Made by a program: the position numbers and the translations under genes
The notes under the pieces: generated by a model
Seen by the model: the letters and a program-made list of their open reading frames with translations, nothing else
What the model was told of the DNA's origin: nothing
Database searches by the model: none
Shown here: piece after piece, positions 1 through 9,526 of the stretch
How the letters are laid out: every line of letters starts with the position of its first letter
How positions within the stretch are numbered: position 1 is the first letter of the stretch
Assembly: GCA_037968835.1 (NCBI GenBank)
Contig: JBBKWG010000113.1
Location: 1 to 45,308, forward strand
Direction of reading: 5' to 3'
DNA length: 45,308 nucleotides
Source of the DNA: JBBKWG01 sp037968835
GTDB lineage: Bacteria > Pseudomonadota > Alphaproteobacteria > Rhodobacterales > Rhodobacteraceae

Positions 1-749
1 ATCTTCACAAGCGAAAGAGAGGACGACCCCGAAGAACCGACGACGATGAAATCCGAGTCCCCTTCGATCAAACCCAGTGAAGACGGCGCGCTGACTGGCA
101 GTCCTTCAGCGATGCCGAAGCTGCTCTTGGCGCTCAGCACGCCCATTTCGGAGATTTCGAGAAGTGTTATCCCATTTTCCGTCTCGGATGCAGCGGCGAT
201 ATATCTGACATCGGCCAACCCGAACGTTATCGTCGCAGAGATATTCGCGAGGTAACGATCCGGTGCGTCGGCAATACCCGTCTGCCAAACGTAACCCGAG
301 CCTGCGTCGATATAGAGGTCGACACCGCCGCCAGCACGAGCCGACGCCAGCGCGTTTTCCCCCGAAAGCACAAAGCCTACTGGCGAAATCAGGGTTCCGG
401 CATTGCCAAACGCCACCTGCTGAACCAGCCCACCAGCGCCATCCAGCGAAACACCTTGGCCCGATGTGGGCGACATTCCAGCAAGCGTCAGAACCTGATT
501 GCCGCCTAATTGCGCAAGGCCAAGCGTGGGGTCGCTGCCTACTGCATAGGACCCCGAAAGTGAAATTGCGTCGGTGACGGCCATCGTGCCGTTTGCTGCA
601 ATGTCGATCTCGACTATCGTGTTTTCGGTTCTGCTGAATGCGTAGAGAACCTGGCGACCACCGATACTCAACGTGAACAGGTCAGTCAGTCCGAATGGAA
701 GGCCAAGCGCACTGCCGTCTAGAACCTGTTCGCTGGATAACACGGCCAT
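1..749 (-). CDS. Partial repetitive propeller-like protein (5' part; 3' end outside window)
   Basis: An open frame without stops runs on the reverse strand from an ATG at 749 off the left edge (about 249 codons). The start is supported by GGGAG at 758-762, 8 bases upstream. The product has recurring units with patterns such as GG-x-QVL, YIAAASETENGI and DFIVVG, spaced like beta-propeller blades, and is rich in Gly, Ser and Ala. It has few charged residues and no N-terminal signal peptide. Proteins of this look in Rhodobacteraceae often carry C-terminal RTX calcium-binding repeats and leave by type I secretion; the part that would show this is missing here. The family is inferred from composition and repeat pattern, not from a specific motif. 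Confidence 0.6.
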   Translation of the reverse strand, partial: MAVLSSEQVLDGSALGLPFGLTDLFTLSIGGRQVLYAFSRTENTIVEIDIAANGTMAVTDAISLSGSYAVGSDPTLGLAQLGGNQVLTLAGMSPTSGQGVSLDGAGGLVQQVAFGNAGTLISPVGFVLSGENALASARAGGGVDLYIDAGSGYVWQTGIADAPDRYLANISATITFGLADVRYIAAASETENGITLLEISEMGVLSAKSSFGIAEGLPVSAPSSLGLIEGDSDFIVVGSSGSSSLSLVK

Positions 750-881
750 TCGCGAAACTCCCGAAAGCGGACGGGGCTGCTGCCATCTTTGCGTCCGCGT
801 TGTCAGGTATCGCGCAGGCTTGGTTAATATACCCTTTCGTTTATCGCGCGAAGTCCGTCACGTGATGGCGAGCCCTGAAAT

Positions 882-3800
882 TCAGGCGGTTTTCGCCGAT
901 TGTGGCTGGTTCGCTCCCAAGATCGTCACAAGACCTCGGCGCAATCGCGTTTTCAGTCCGTTGATGACGCTGAAAAGTGACGGCACGAACAGGAGGGAAA
1001 GAACGGTCGACAACAGCAGACCGCCAATGACGGCGACCGCCATCGGCGCGCGAAACTCGCCGCCCGGGCCAAGCGCAAGCGCGCTGGGGACCATCCCGGC
1101 GGTCATCGCGATCGTCGTCATAACAATCGGTCGCGCCCGTTTGTGGCCCGCGTCCATCATCGCCTCATCACGCTCGACGCCGCGACTCATGGCCTCCTGC
1201 GCGAATTCAACCAGCATGATGGCGTTTTTGGTAACGATGCCCATCAACATCAGAAAGCCGATGATCACGGAAAGTCCGATGCCAGCGCCATAGATGTAGA
1301 GGGCAAAGATTGCGCCGCCGATAGCAAGAGGAAGCGACAGCAGGATGGTGATCGGCGTGACGAAACTGGAGAACAACAGGACCAGAACGACGTAGACCAG
1401 AAGGATCCCTGCACCCATCGCCAGTCCGAATTGCGTGAAGATTTCGCCCATGACTTCCGCGTCACCGCCCGCCTGAATTGACGTACCTTCGGGCATATCA
1501 AGCGCGATCGGCAGAGCATTGATCGCCTCAGTCGCGGGGCCGAGGAGCGCGCCGCCCGCAAGGTCTGCTTCGACAGTCGTGCGATACCGTCGATCATAGC
1601 GCTCGATGCTACTCGGTCCGGTCGACAGCTCCACATCGGCCACCACAAACAACGGAATCGACTGACCGTTGGTGCTGGGAATTCGTACGCCGGACATTTT
1701 GAAAAGATCGTTGCGAACGTCCTCTTCCAAGCGGACGATTATCGGTATTTGGCGCTCGCCCGAGTTGAACTTGGCCGAATTTCCGCCAGTTTCGCCTAGT
1801 GTAGCGATTCTGACAGTCGTCGCCAAAGCAGATGCGGTAACTCCCAGTTCAGCGGCAAGCTCGGGCCGTGGTGAAATCTGAACTTCCGGTCGAACGAGTG
1901 CGGCTTTGCTGGATGCACCTTCTAGCTGTGGAAGGGCCTCGATCTGATCGGCCAACTGTTGAGCCGCTGCAGACGTGATGGCGACATTGTCGCCCAGCAC
2001 GCTGATAGCAACGTCACGGGTGCCGCCTTCGCCGAGTACGAACAGCCTGACATCCGGGAACCCGGCGAGCCGCTCCTTCAAATCGTCGATAATATCAAAC
2101 GAGCTTCGCTCACGTTCATTCTTCTGTCCGAAACCAACTGTGACCGTCGCCGTGGTTTCGCTTCCGGACCCTCCGTCGACGAATACGGTCTCGACCTCCT
2201 CGATCTCTCTGACGATTCCAGTGACCTCTCTTGCCACCGCGCGCGTCTCCTCGATCCGGGAGCCCGGCGGCAGTTCGATGGAAATCTGAGCACGTCCGGT
2301 GTCGGACGGCGGAACGAACTCTGTGGGAAGCAGAGTTGCGGAAAAGATGGAAGCGGCGAAGATGAACACGCCCAGCACAAGCGTTATCGCACGGTTCCTG
2401 AGCGTCCATCCCAGAATGCGCATGTAGGTGCGCATGATGAGACCGTCTTTCTCCTCTTCCTTCGCGATCCCGTCGCGCAGGAAGTAGGCGGCCATCATTG
2501 GCGTAATCAACCGCGCGACAAGCAGCGAAAACAGCACCGCGACGGCGACCGTCAAACCGAACTGCTTGAAATACTGTCCCGCGATGCCGGACATGAAGCT
2601 GACCGGGGCAAAGACGGCGACGATGGTAAAGCTGATGGCAATGACGGTCAGACCGATTTCGCCAGCGGCTTCCTCGGATGCCTCGAAAGCCGGCTTTCCC
2701 ATCTGAATATGTCGGACGATGTTTTCAATTTCGACGATGGCGTCATCGACCAGAATTCCGGTAACCAAGGTGATTCCGAGCAGACTCACCGTGTTCAGCG
2801 AAAAGCCTAGGTAGTTCATCACGATAAAAGTCGGGATGATCGAAAGCGGCAGCGCGACGGCGGTGATCAAGGTCGCGCGCCAGTTTTTCAGGAACAGAAA
2901 GACGACGATAATCGCGAGTGCAGCGCCTTCGTAAAGCGTCTCCATTGCCGAGTGATAGTTGCCCTCGGTGTAAATAGTCGCATCGTCGATCAGCGAAAAC
3001 GTGACGTTCGGATATTCGCTGCCAAGTTCGCTCAGGCGTTCTTTCGCATTGTCGCCTGCATCCAGATCGCTGGCGCCGGTTGCCCGAAATACGCCGAATC
3101 CAACCACCGGCTGCCCATTGTAAAGCGCAAATGCAGTCGCTTCGGTCGAGCCTTCGCGGACGGTTCCGACCTGATCCAGTCGAACGATACCGCCCGCCTT
3201 GGTGGTGATCGGAGTCGCCGCAAGGTCCTGCAATGTTTCGGCCGCACCGAGCGCGCGGATTGAATATTCCTGACCCGCAAGTGCGCCGCTGCCACCGCCA
3301 AGATCAATATTGGATTGTCTTAGCTGAGAGTTGACGTCGGCCGCAGTCAGATCCAGCGATAGCAAGCGGTCCGGGTCAAGCTCGACCTGAATTGCCGCGT
3401 CCGCCCCACCAAGCCGGGTAACCTTGCCGACACCGTTTTCGCCCGTCAGCTCGCGCGCGACAATCTCGTCAACGAAGTATGACAAGTCTTCGATTGAGCG
3501 CGTGGGATCGGATACCGCATAAGTCAGGATTGGAGCGCCGGTGACGTCGAGACGCTGGATGTTCGGCTCTGTAATGCTTTCGGGAAGATCACCGCGGACA
3601 CCAGCAATGGCATCCTTGACGTCGTTCAGCGCACGGTCCGTATCGACTTCAAGCGCGAACTCGATGGTGACGGAAGCAAAACCATCGTTTGCAATCGCGC
3701 TGACGTGTTTGACGCCGACAATGTCCGAAACGGCGGATTCAACCGGTTTGACGATCTGATTAGCGACCTCGGACGGAGCCGCGCCGGGTTGCGCAATTCC

Positions 3801-3941
3801 GATGGTAATGATCGGAATGTCGATATTCGGAAACTGCGTGACCGGAAGCCGAAAGAAGCTGACCATTCCGACAATGCAGAGAACCAGAAAAAGGGCCAGC
3901 GATGGAACGGGGTGGCGAATGGCCCAGGTGGACATGTTCAT
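882..3941 (-). CDS. RND efflux transporter permease (HAE1/AcrB-like)
   Basis: A 1019-residue inner-membrane proton-driven exporter of the resistance-nodulation-division superfamily, at the usual full length. It shows one N-terminal membrane span (about residues 12-32), a large periplasmic loop, a bundle of spans around residues 335-530, a second periplasmic loop, and a C-terminal bundle after about residue 830. The family's conserved run GILVDDAIVEIENIVRH is in the first bundle, with the paired Asp residues of the proton relay. Its ATG overlaps the stop of the upstream membrane fusion protein gene by four bases (ATGA), so the two are translationally coupled. No outer-membrane TolC-like gene is present nearby, so a channel encoded elsewhere is likely. 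Substrate unknown; drug, solvent or lipid-like compounds are all possible. Confidence 0.93.
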   Translation of the reverse strand: MNMSTWAIRHPVPSLALFLVLCIVGMVSFFRLPVTQFPNIDIPIITIGIAQPGAAPSEVANQIVKPVESAVSDIVGVKHVSAIANDGFASVTIEFALEVDTDRALNDVKDAIAGVRGDLPESITEPNIQRLDVTGAPILTYAVSDPTRSIEDLSYFVDEIVARELTGENGVGKVTRLGGADAAIQVELDPDRLLSLDLTAADVNSQLRQSNIDLGGGSGALAGQEYSIRALGAAETLQDLAATPITTKAGGIVRLDQVGTVREGSTEATAFALYNGQPVVGFGVFRATGASDLDAGDNAKERLSELGSEYPNVTFSLIDDATIYTEGNYHSAMETLYEGAALAIIVVFLFLKNWRATLITAVALPLSIIPTFIVMNYLGFSLNTVSLLGITLVTGILVDDAIVEIENIVRHIQMGKPAFEASEEAAGEIGLTVIAISFTIVAVFAPVSFMSGIAGQYFKQFGLTVAVAVLFSLLVARLITPMMAAYFLRDGIAKEEEKDGLIMRTYMRILGWTLRNRAITLVLGVFIFAASIFSATLLPTEFVPPSDTGRAQISIELPPGSRIEETRAVAREVTGIVREIEEVETVFVDGGSGSETTATVTVGFGQKNERERSSFDIIDDLKERLAGFPDVRLFVLGEGGTRDVAISVLGDNVAITSAAAQQLADQIEALPQLEGASSKAALVRPEVQISPRPELAAELGVTASALATTVRIATLGETGGNSAKFNSGERQIPIIVRLEEDVRNDLFKMSGVRIPSTNGQSIPLFVVADVELSTGPSSIERYDRRYRTTVEADLAGGALLGPATEAINALPIALDMPEGTSIQAGGDAEVMGEIFTQFGLAMGAGILLVYVVLVLLFSSFVTPITILLSLPLAIGGAIFALYIYGAGIGLSVIIGFLMLMGIVTKNAIMLVEFAQEAMSRGVERDEAMMDAGHKRARPIVMTTIAMTAGMVPSALALGPGGEFRAPMAVAVIGGLLLSTVLSLLFVPSLFSVINGLKTRLRRGLVTILGANQPQSAKTA

Positions 3942-5173
3942 TGTGCCAACTCCGCTTGCTCGGAACCGCTGGCATTGATCGGATTGATCTGGTCGCCGTC
4001 GCCGAAGAACGCACCGGCCTTGGCGACGACGGTTTCCCCTTCTTCCAGGCCGTTGACGATCTCACGCCGCTGGTTCCAGATGAGTCCGGCATCGACGGCG
4101 CGTCTCGCGAGTACTCCATCATTGACCGCCAGAACGAACGTTCCTTCAGCGTCAGTAAGAACGGCGCTGGCGGGAACTGTAATGGAACGCCGCTTCTCGG
4201 TGATTACCCAGCCACTTGCAAAAAGACCCGAGCGAAGTGCCGGAGTTTGTTCTGTCTGTACACGGATGGAGCCTAGTCTGGTCGTGGGATTCACAGTAGG
4301 CGCAATGCGACGCACTTCGCCCTGCAATTGGCCGATGCCGGCAACCGATAGCTCGACACTGTCGCCGACTTCGACCTGTCCCAACGCGGTTTCGATGACT
4401 TCAGCTTCAATCTCGACCACACCATCTTCGATGATGCGAAAGACGGGTTCGCCGCCGGTGGCCGCGATGGCACCGATCTGCGCTGTTCGCTCGGAAATGA
4501 CGCCCGACGTCGGCGCGGCGATGATTGCGTGATCGAGATTCAGCTGGGCAATTTCAAGCTGCGCTTCTACCTGCGCGAGTTGCGCTTTGGCGACCTCCAA
4601 CCCGTTCTTTGACGCGGCGAGCGCTGCATTCGCGGATAGCGAATTGGCAACGGCCTGATCCAGAACCGCCTGTGTCGCCGTCCCCGAATCTTTAAGCTGC
4701 TGAGTTCGATCGAGTGCGGATTGCGCTTGCACCGCATCCGCTGACGCCGCGCCTATCTGGCTTTCGGCCTGCCGAACTGCGGCTTGGGCCCGATTAAGTT
4801 CGGCCTGGGACTGCGCAAGTTGCGCGACGAGGGATTGCTTGTTCAGCGTGGCAAGTGTCTCGCCGCTTTGAACGCTATCCCCTACGTCGACCGAAATCTG
4901 ATCGATGCTGTATCCCCCAATTCTTGGAAAGACCAAAATCTCGTTGCGGGGCACGGCGGTACCCGAGATCGAGACCCGCCCGATAATCTCGTGCACTTCG
5001 GCGTTGGTCACCGTGACGGAAGGTATGCGCGGAGCTTCCGGTCCGCTCGGCTCGTCGCTCGCTGCGTCAACGCGGAGCGCCATCGTGATCGCGAGAATTA
5101 CGGACAGAATGAGTACGATGATCCGACGGTTCATCGAAACCGCGGACACCCTGCTGATTGATCTGATCATCAT
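3938..5173 (-). CDS. RND efflux membrane fusion protein (HlyD/AcrA-like)
   Basis: A 411-residue periplasmic adaptor that links an RND permease to an outer-membrane channel. It has a hydrophobic N-terminal anchor or signal (about residues 17-37), a beta-barrel/lipoyl half motif (SISGTAVPRNEILVFPRIGG), a long Ala/Gln-rich coiled-coil hairpin (about residues 110-215), the second lipoyl half (IIAAPTSGVISERTAQIG) and a C-terminal barrel. An ATG at 5173 follows an AAAGG; ATGs at 5170 and 5134 are also in frame. It is the first gene of a two-gene operon and overlaps the permease gene by four bases. A dyad and weak promoter lie upstream (5227-5279). Family assignment is secure, substrate is not known. 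Confidence 0.92.
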   Translation of the reverse strand: MMIRSISRVSAVSMNRRIIVLILSVILAITMALRVDAASDEPSGPEAPRIPSVTVTNAEVHEIIGRVSISGTAVPRNEILVFPRIGGYSIDQISVDVGDSVQSGETLATLNKQSLVAQLAQSQAELNRAQAAVRQAESQIGAASADAVQAQSALDRTQQLKDSGTATQAVLDQAVANSLSANAALAASKNGLEVAKAQLAQVEAQLEIAQLNLDHAIIAAPTSGVISERTAQIGAIAATGGEPVFRIIEDGVVEIEAEVIETALGQVEVGDSVELSVAGIGQLQGEVRRIAPTVNPTTRLGSIRVQTEQTPALRSGLFASGWVITEKRRSITVPASAVLTDAEGTFVLAVNDGVLARRAVDAGLIWNQRREIVNGLEEGETVVAKAGAFFGDGDQINPINASGSEQAELAQ

Positions 5174-5226
5174 CTAGCCTTTGCAATTTTCACGGTAACG
5201 CATGTCCCGCAACCTAGTTCGAGAGG

Positions 5227-5279
5227 CGACTAAGACACGTGAGCAGGATAGTCAAGTCAGTTGTTCAGAATAGACTGAA
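5227..5279 (-). promoter_or_regulatory. Candidate promoter and operator dyad of the RND efflux operon
   Basis: On the reverse strand a TTGACT (5255-5250) is followed after 17 bases by TAGTCG (5232-5227), a plausible -35 but weak -10. Directly upstream lies the inverted repeat TTCAG-N6-CTGAA (5264-5279). Efflux operons are commonly controlled by TetR- or MarR-type repressors binding such dyads, but no regulator gene is adjacent, so this is only a candidate. Confidence 0.3.
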
Positions 5280-5681
5280 TAAATTTGATGTCGAACGCGC
5301 CTCGTGTGAATTCCCTGCGTTTACAACTTCAATGGTCGTTCGTTCTGCATTTAACGGCGACGTGGGGAAGTAGCTCTGGTTCGAATTGACCAGCATCAAT
5401 CCGGTCGCGTGCGCTCGGGGTAAGACTCGGGATTGTATTGTCACCAATCATTTGTATCAGTTCTGCGCCCCCAGTTGTCCTGCAAGTCAGGAACATTGGT
5501 GGCGCAATTTCAACATAGACCAATGCGAACAGCTCAAGTCATGTCCCAACATCGAGTTTCGCGTTGCTCTAGTCTGGCGGCCCATGATTCCCCATCTGGG
5601 CCGCCTTTCATTTTGCTGGATGCAGGTATCTCGTAGATGCGCCAAGCGGCCACTGTGGCGAGTTCGGAAAGCCAAAATTTC
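5280..5681. other. Gene-poor stretch with no recognisable feature
   Basis: About 400 bases between the efflux operon control region and the phosphoribosyltransferase remnant. Short open frames on both strands (for example 5386-5685 forward and 5329-5523 reverse) encode Cys- and Trp-rich sequences with no protein-like pattern, typical of non-coding reading. I see no tRNA, clear terminator or repeat here. Confidence 0.5.
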
Positions 5682-5935
5682 ATGAAGTCCAAGGCTCTGA
5701 AATTTCGTGATCGCGCCGATGCAGGTCAACAGCTTGGCGAGATTCTTGCCGAAATGGAGCTCAAGCCGCCCTTGATCTTCGCTTTGCCGCGAGGTGGAGT
5801 CCCTGTGGCTATTGAAATCGCCCGAACGCTGGCGGCGCCGGTCGATCTGTAGCTGGTGCGAAAGGTCGGCGCGCCCGGAAACCCGGAAGTCGCTTTGGGC
5901 GCGATCGTCGAAGGAGCGAGTCCTACTGAGCCAGA
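5682..5935 (+). pseudogene. Phosphoribosyltransferase-family remnant with in-frame stop and lost 3' end
   Basis: From the ATG at 5682 the frame reads a typical start of a COG1926-type phosphoribosyltransferase: FRDRADAGQQLGEIL, then the conserved LPRGGVPVAIEIA. A TAG at 5850-5852 interrupts it, but the family sequence continues in the same frame on the other side (LVRKVGAPGNPEVALGAIVEG), where intact proteins also have a continuous chain. After about 5935 the similarity stops and the PRPP-binding loop and C-terminal half (family length about 210-220 residues) are absent. So there are two lesions, a nonsense codon and a 3' truncation. The gene is dead unless the stop is a sequencing error, and the missing 3' end would still disable it. 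Confidence 0.7.
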
Positions 5936-6074
5936 GTTGAAGCGGATTGCTCACGGCGATCCGTGGCAAACGGTGCAGGATTTCGGCCCGTGTCCCGTTG
6001 GTGGTTCATCACCGATCAGGTCGCATAGTTGGGTCTCGGTTCCACTTCAGGGCCGGCTCAGCTTTCGCACTGAC

Positions 6075-6941
6075 TCACCTCGCGTCTCGAAATCCCTCAA
6101 CCAGCAATGCCAGACCCAGGCAGGTCAGCACGACGGCGAGGCCGGGAATGACCGGCAACCACCAACCGTGCGTGAAGAACGATTGCCCGTTCTGGATCAG
6201 TTTGCCCCAACTCATGACGTTGGGATCGGACAGGCCCAGATAGCTGAGCCCCGCTTCGGTCAGGATTGCCCCCGTCGCAATCGGGGCCGCAAGTGCCAAG
6301 ACCGGACGGCGAACTTGCGGCAGCAGATGGCGGCGGAGAATCCAGAACGGCGGACAACCAAGGGCTTGCGCAGCGCGGACGTATTCACGCTCGCGCTGTG
6401 CAAGGGTTTCCGCTCGCGTGAGACGCGCGAGGCCGGGCCAGGACATCAGACCCAGCACCAGCGCCACGTTCGTGGCGGACGCGCCGAACAGGGTCAGCAC
6501 CAGCAACGCCACGAAAAACCGCGGCACAACCAGCACGACTACGGAGAACCGCATCACCCCGTCGTCGATCAGACCGCCAAAATAGCCAGCCGTCATGCCT
6601 ATCACCGTGCCGATAAAAGCCGACAGAAAGGTCACCACGGCAGCGACGAAAAGGGAGGTGCGAGCGCCCGCTACCACACCGGAAAACAGATCGCGGCCCA
6701 GATCGTCAGTGCCGAAAATATGGCTCGCATTGGGTGCCTGCAACGCGAGGCCGACATTCGCGAACGGGTCGTAGGTCGACATCCAGCCGGGCAGCAATGC
6801 GGCCAATGCGAATGGCGCCAGCATCACGAGGGCGATCCACATCACATGGTTCCGGCGGTGATTGAAAATTGCTGAAAGCCCACGCTCGACCCCACCGGTG
6901 GCGCCCTCTCCATTCAAGCCGCGATGGAAGGTGTCGGTCAT
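6075..6941 (-). CDS. ABC transporter permease, DppC/NikC-like
   Basis: A 288-residue inner-membrane permease of the peptide/nickel ABC family. It has an N-terminal span (about residues 34-53), the periplasmic segment containing IFGTDDLGRDLFSGVVAGAR that is the hallmark of DppC/OppC/NikC proteins, then further spans. The cytoplasmic EAA loop reads EYVRAAQALGCPPFWILRRH, the site where an ATPase docks. Its start overlaps the stop of the upstream permease gene by four bases. Nothing resembling DppD/DppF or NikD/NikE ATPases follows; the sequence beyond the stop is a gene remnant. The importer must therefore borrow ATPases encoded elsewhere, or is inactive. Context with a metal GTPase favours nickel or a metal chelate as substrate, but peptides cannot be excluded. 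Confidence 0.9.
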   Translation of the reverse strand: MTDTFHRGLNGEGATGGVERGLSAIFNHRRNHVMWIALVMLAPFALAALLPGWMSTYDPFANVGLALQAPNASHIFGTDDLGRDLFSGVVAGARTSLFVAAVVTFLSAFIGTVIGMTAGYFGGLIDDGVMRFSVVVLVVPRFFVALLVLTLFGASATNVALVLGLMSWPGLARLTRAETLAQREREYVRAAQALGCPPFWILRRHLLPQVRRPVLALAAPIATGAILTEAGLSYLGLSDPNVMSWGKLIQNGQSFFTHGWWLPVIPGLAVVLTCLGLALLVEGFRDAR

Positions 6942-7909
6942 CCCGCAGCCTTGCGTTTTGGCAGAAGGCGAGGGTCGATGACCATGTAAAGAATGTCCGC
7001 CAGAAGATTGGCCAACAGCGTTACCAAGGTCACCGCCAGCACGATGCCGATCACCAGTGGAAAATCGCGGTTTCGGATGGCCGAATTGGTCAGTTGACCA
7101 AAACCCGGCCAGCCAAAGACCACCTCGATCAGCACGGCACCGGCCAGAAACCAGCCGATGCGATTGGCGAACAGTGTCACGATGGCCAGCGAACCGTTCG
7201 GAAAGGCGTGGAGATATTCCGCCCGGCTCAAGCTGTTGCCCTTCATCAGCGCGGTGATGAAATAGGGGCGCTGCCGTTCAACTGTCATGGCCGAGCGTGT
7301 CAGCAACACGGTAAAGGCAAGCTGGTGCAAAGTCAGTGTCAACACCGGCAAGACGGCGTGATGGGCGATATCGACCCAATGCGCCCAACCGTGGCTGGCA
7401 ATTCGGGCGTTGGTCATCCCCTGAACCGGGAACCACGGAATCTGCACCGAGAAGGCAAGCCGCAAAAGGTGCCCCAGCCAGAAGCTTGGGACCGCAAACG
7501 CGAGCAGGGCGAAGATGACGATGCTCAGACTACCGCGTTGACTGCGCGCAGCCAGAATGCCCAGCGGTATGCCGATGGACGCAGCGAGGATCAGCGACGG
7601 CAGGACCAGGATCAATGTCGCGGGCAGGCGTGACAGCAGCACCTGACTGACGGGCGCGTTAAAAAACCACGACTGGCCCAGATCACCGCGCGCCAAATTG
7701 GCCAGAAACGCGCCGTATTGGACAGCGAACGGCTTATCGAGTCCGAACCGCGCCTCGATATTCGCCACGGTATCGGCATCGGCAAATTCGCCCGCCAGCG
7801 CGACGATGGGGCCACCGGGCGTTGCGTGGAGAAGAATGAATAACGCCGTGCCGACCGCCCAGAGCATCGGCAGAATGCGCAGCATCCGACTGAGAACATA
7901 CCCTATCAT
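6938..7909 (-). CDS. ABC transporter permease, DppB/NikB-like
   Basis: A 323-residue permease of the peptide/nickel family. It begins with the characteristic span and motif MIGYVLSRMLRILPMLWAVG and the HATPGGP signature. Several hydrophobic segments follow, and the EAA-type loop lies near residues 215-235 (YFITALMKGNSLSRAEYLHA), somewhat degenerate compared with DppB. Its start lies 39 bases past the stop of the binding-protein gene, and it overlaps the next permease gene by four bases. It forms the transmembrane heterodimer with the product at 6075-6941. Substrate is inferred only from context. Confidence 0.9.
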   Translation of the reverse strand: MIGYVLSRMLRILPMLWAVGTALFILLHATPGGPIVALAGEFADADTVANIEARFGLDKPFAVQYGAFLANLARGDLGQSWFFNAPVSQVLLSRLPATLILVLPSLILAASIGIPLGILAARSQRGSLSIVIFALLAFAVPSFWLGHLLRLAFSVQIPWFPVQGMTNARIASHGWAHWVDIAHHAVLPVLTLTLHQLAFTVLLTRSAMTVERQRPYFITALMKGNSLSRAEYLHAFPNGSLAIVTLFANRIGWFLAGAVLIEVVFGWPGFGQLTNSAIRNRDFPLVIGIVLAVTLVTLLANLLADILYMVIDPRLLPKRKAAG

Positions 7910-7948
7910 CGGGTCGCATCAGCCGGTTTGCGCGTTGCCTGGACGTGT

Positions 7949-9526
7949 CTACTCCACAAGGCCGGCCGCTTCCGCAAACTGGCCGGTCCACGAGCGGAAG
8001 CCGTCGAAGGTTTTCTTTTCCGCCGCCGCACCTTCGGTTTCGACCAGCCAGAAATACGGCAACTCGACGGACAGGATGTCCTGTACCTCGCGATAAATCT
8101 TGCCGCGGCTTTCGTTGTCCTGAACCTTGCCCGCGTCCGCGAACAGCTTGTCCACCGTCTCGTTGCGATACGCGGAGGCATTCGAGAACGGTATCGGCCC
8201 TATATTGTCAGAGACATACATCCGCCGGATGCCGATCTCGGGGTCGACGCCGTTGCAGTAGGAGATCAGGTTGGTGTCGAAATCGCGCTGCTTGAAGATC
8301 GCATCGACCGCTGCCTCGCGGTCGAGTGGGCGTGACACCAACTCGATGCCGACCTCGGCCAGATCCTGCTTCATCAGTTCGGCATAGCTGTTGAATGTCG
8401 GGAAGTGCACGATGTCCAGGGTCAGGCGGTTGCCACCATCGCCCGAGGCAAAGCCGGCCTCATCCAACAGCGCCTTGGACGCCTCGGGATCATAGGACAG
8501 GTCCGCCAATGCTCCGTCTGCATGGGCCCAGCCAATGGCGCTGGAGAACGGCGCTTCGGCCACCTTGCCCGTGCCGAACAACACCTGATCCACGATCCGC
8601 TGCCGGTCGATGGCGCGGGCAAAGGCTTGCCGTACGGCCAGATCGGCGGTCGCCTCGCGTTCGAGATTGAACGAGACGGTCATGATGCAGTTGCCGCCGC
8701 CAGGACCCGACGTGGACCGCAGGATGTTGCTGTCGCCTGCTGCCTCAAGGGCTGAAATGTCCTTGCCATCGACGCCGCTCATGTAGTCGATCTCGCCCTG
8801 TTGATAGGCCAGCAATCGAGTTGCGGGATCGGCAATGATGCGAAAGACCAGCCGGTCGATCTTGGGCAGACCTTCCTTGAAGTAATCTTCGTTTCGAACC
8901 AACACGACCTGCGCGTCCTTTTCGTAGCTCTCCAGTTTGAAAGGACCGGTGCCGACAGGTGAAAGGTTGGCGTCCGCCGTGGTCACGTCGGCGACCCCCT
9001 CGTAGATATGTTTGGGCAGGATCGGCGCTTCGGTCACGTCCAGCCTGCGCAGCAAAGCGGGATGCGGCGATGACAGGTTGAAGACAACAGTGCGCGAATC
9101 GGGTGTCTCGATGCTTTCGACCACGTTTCCAAGACCGGCTTTGGTGCGCGAGTGGTTCTGGAACAGGACAGATTCAAAGGTGAATTGCACGTCTTCCGAC
9201 GTGAAAGGCTGCCCATTGTGCCAGTTCGCCTCGGCCAGATGAAAGGTCACGGTCTTGCCGTCCTCGGAGATGTCCCAGCTTGTCGCCAGATCAGGAATCG
9301 GATCGAGGTTCTCGTCCAGACCTACCAACCCGTTGAACATCGAATCCGCAACGGCGTGCACATTGGCACCGGTTGTAATACCCGGGTTGAACTGGCCCGG
9401 ATCGGCAGGAATGGCAACGACGGCGACCTTATCCTGCGCCAGCGTGCCGGTCGCACCCATCAAACCAATTGCGGCTGTCGCCAATGCGAACACAGCCGTC
9501 TTTTGCAACGATCGGTAACTTTTCAT
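7949..9526 (-). CDS. ABC transporter substrate-binding protein, peptide/nickel family (SBP_bac_5)
   Basis: A 525-residue periplasmic binding protein. A Sec signal peptide (about residues 1-30, ending GATGTLAQ) is followed by the SBP_bac_5 fold with DLATSWDISEDGKTVTFHL, the usual motif near the N-terminus, and SPVGTGPFKLESYEK in the middle. The ATG at 9526 is chosen because GGGAGAG stands just upstream; a longer frame to 9601 would destroy the signal peptide. The start codon overlaps the stop of the COG0523 GTPase gene as ATGA, coupling import to a metal chaperone. That coupling, with the divergent hydrogenase operon, suggests nickel or a nickel chelate. NikA-type and dipeptide-binding proteins are hard to tell apart by eye, so peptide import remains the alternative. 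Confidence 0.88.
   Translation of the reverse strand: MKSYRSLQKTAVFALATAAIGLMGATGTLAQDKVAVVAIPADPGQFNPGITTGANVHAVADSMFNGLVGLDENLDPIPDLATSWDISEDGKTVTFHLAEANWHNGQPFTSEDVQFTFESVLFQNHSRTKAGLGNVVESIETPDSRTVVFNLSSPHPALLRRLDVTEAPILPKHIYEGVADVTTADANLSPVGTGPFKLESYEKDAQVVLVRNEDYFKEGLPKIDRLVFRIIADPATRLLAYQQGEIDYMSGVDGKDISALEAAGDSNILRSTSGPGGGNCIMTVSFNLEREATADLAVRQAFARAIDRQRIVDQVLFGTGKVAEAPFSSAIGWAHADGALADLSYDPEASKALLDEAGFASGDGGNRLTLDIVHFPTFNSYAELMKQDLAEVGIELVSRPLDREAAVDAIFKQRDFDTNLISYCNGVDPEIGIRRMYVSDNIGPIPFSNASAYRNETVDKLFADAGKVQDNESRGKIYREVQDILSVELPYFWLVETEGAAAEKKTFDGFRSWTGQFAEAAGLVE

Noticed and set aside
5974..5983. GTGCAGGATT identical to ten bases of the tRNA-Lys T-arm, as a possible attachment-site copy
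   Set aside because: Ten bases followed by only loose similarity is within chance for a 45 kb window; no integrase or longer repeat supports island integration here.
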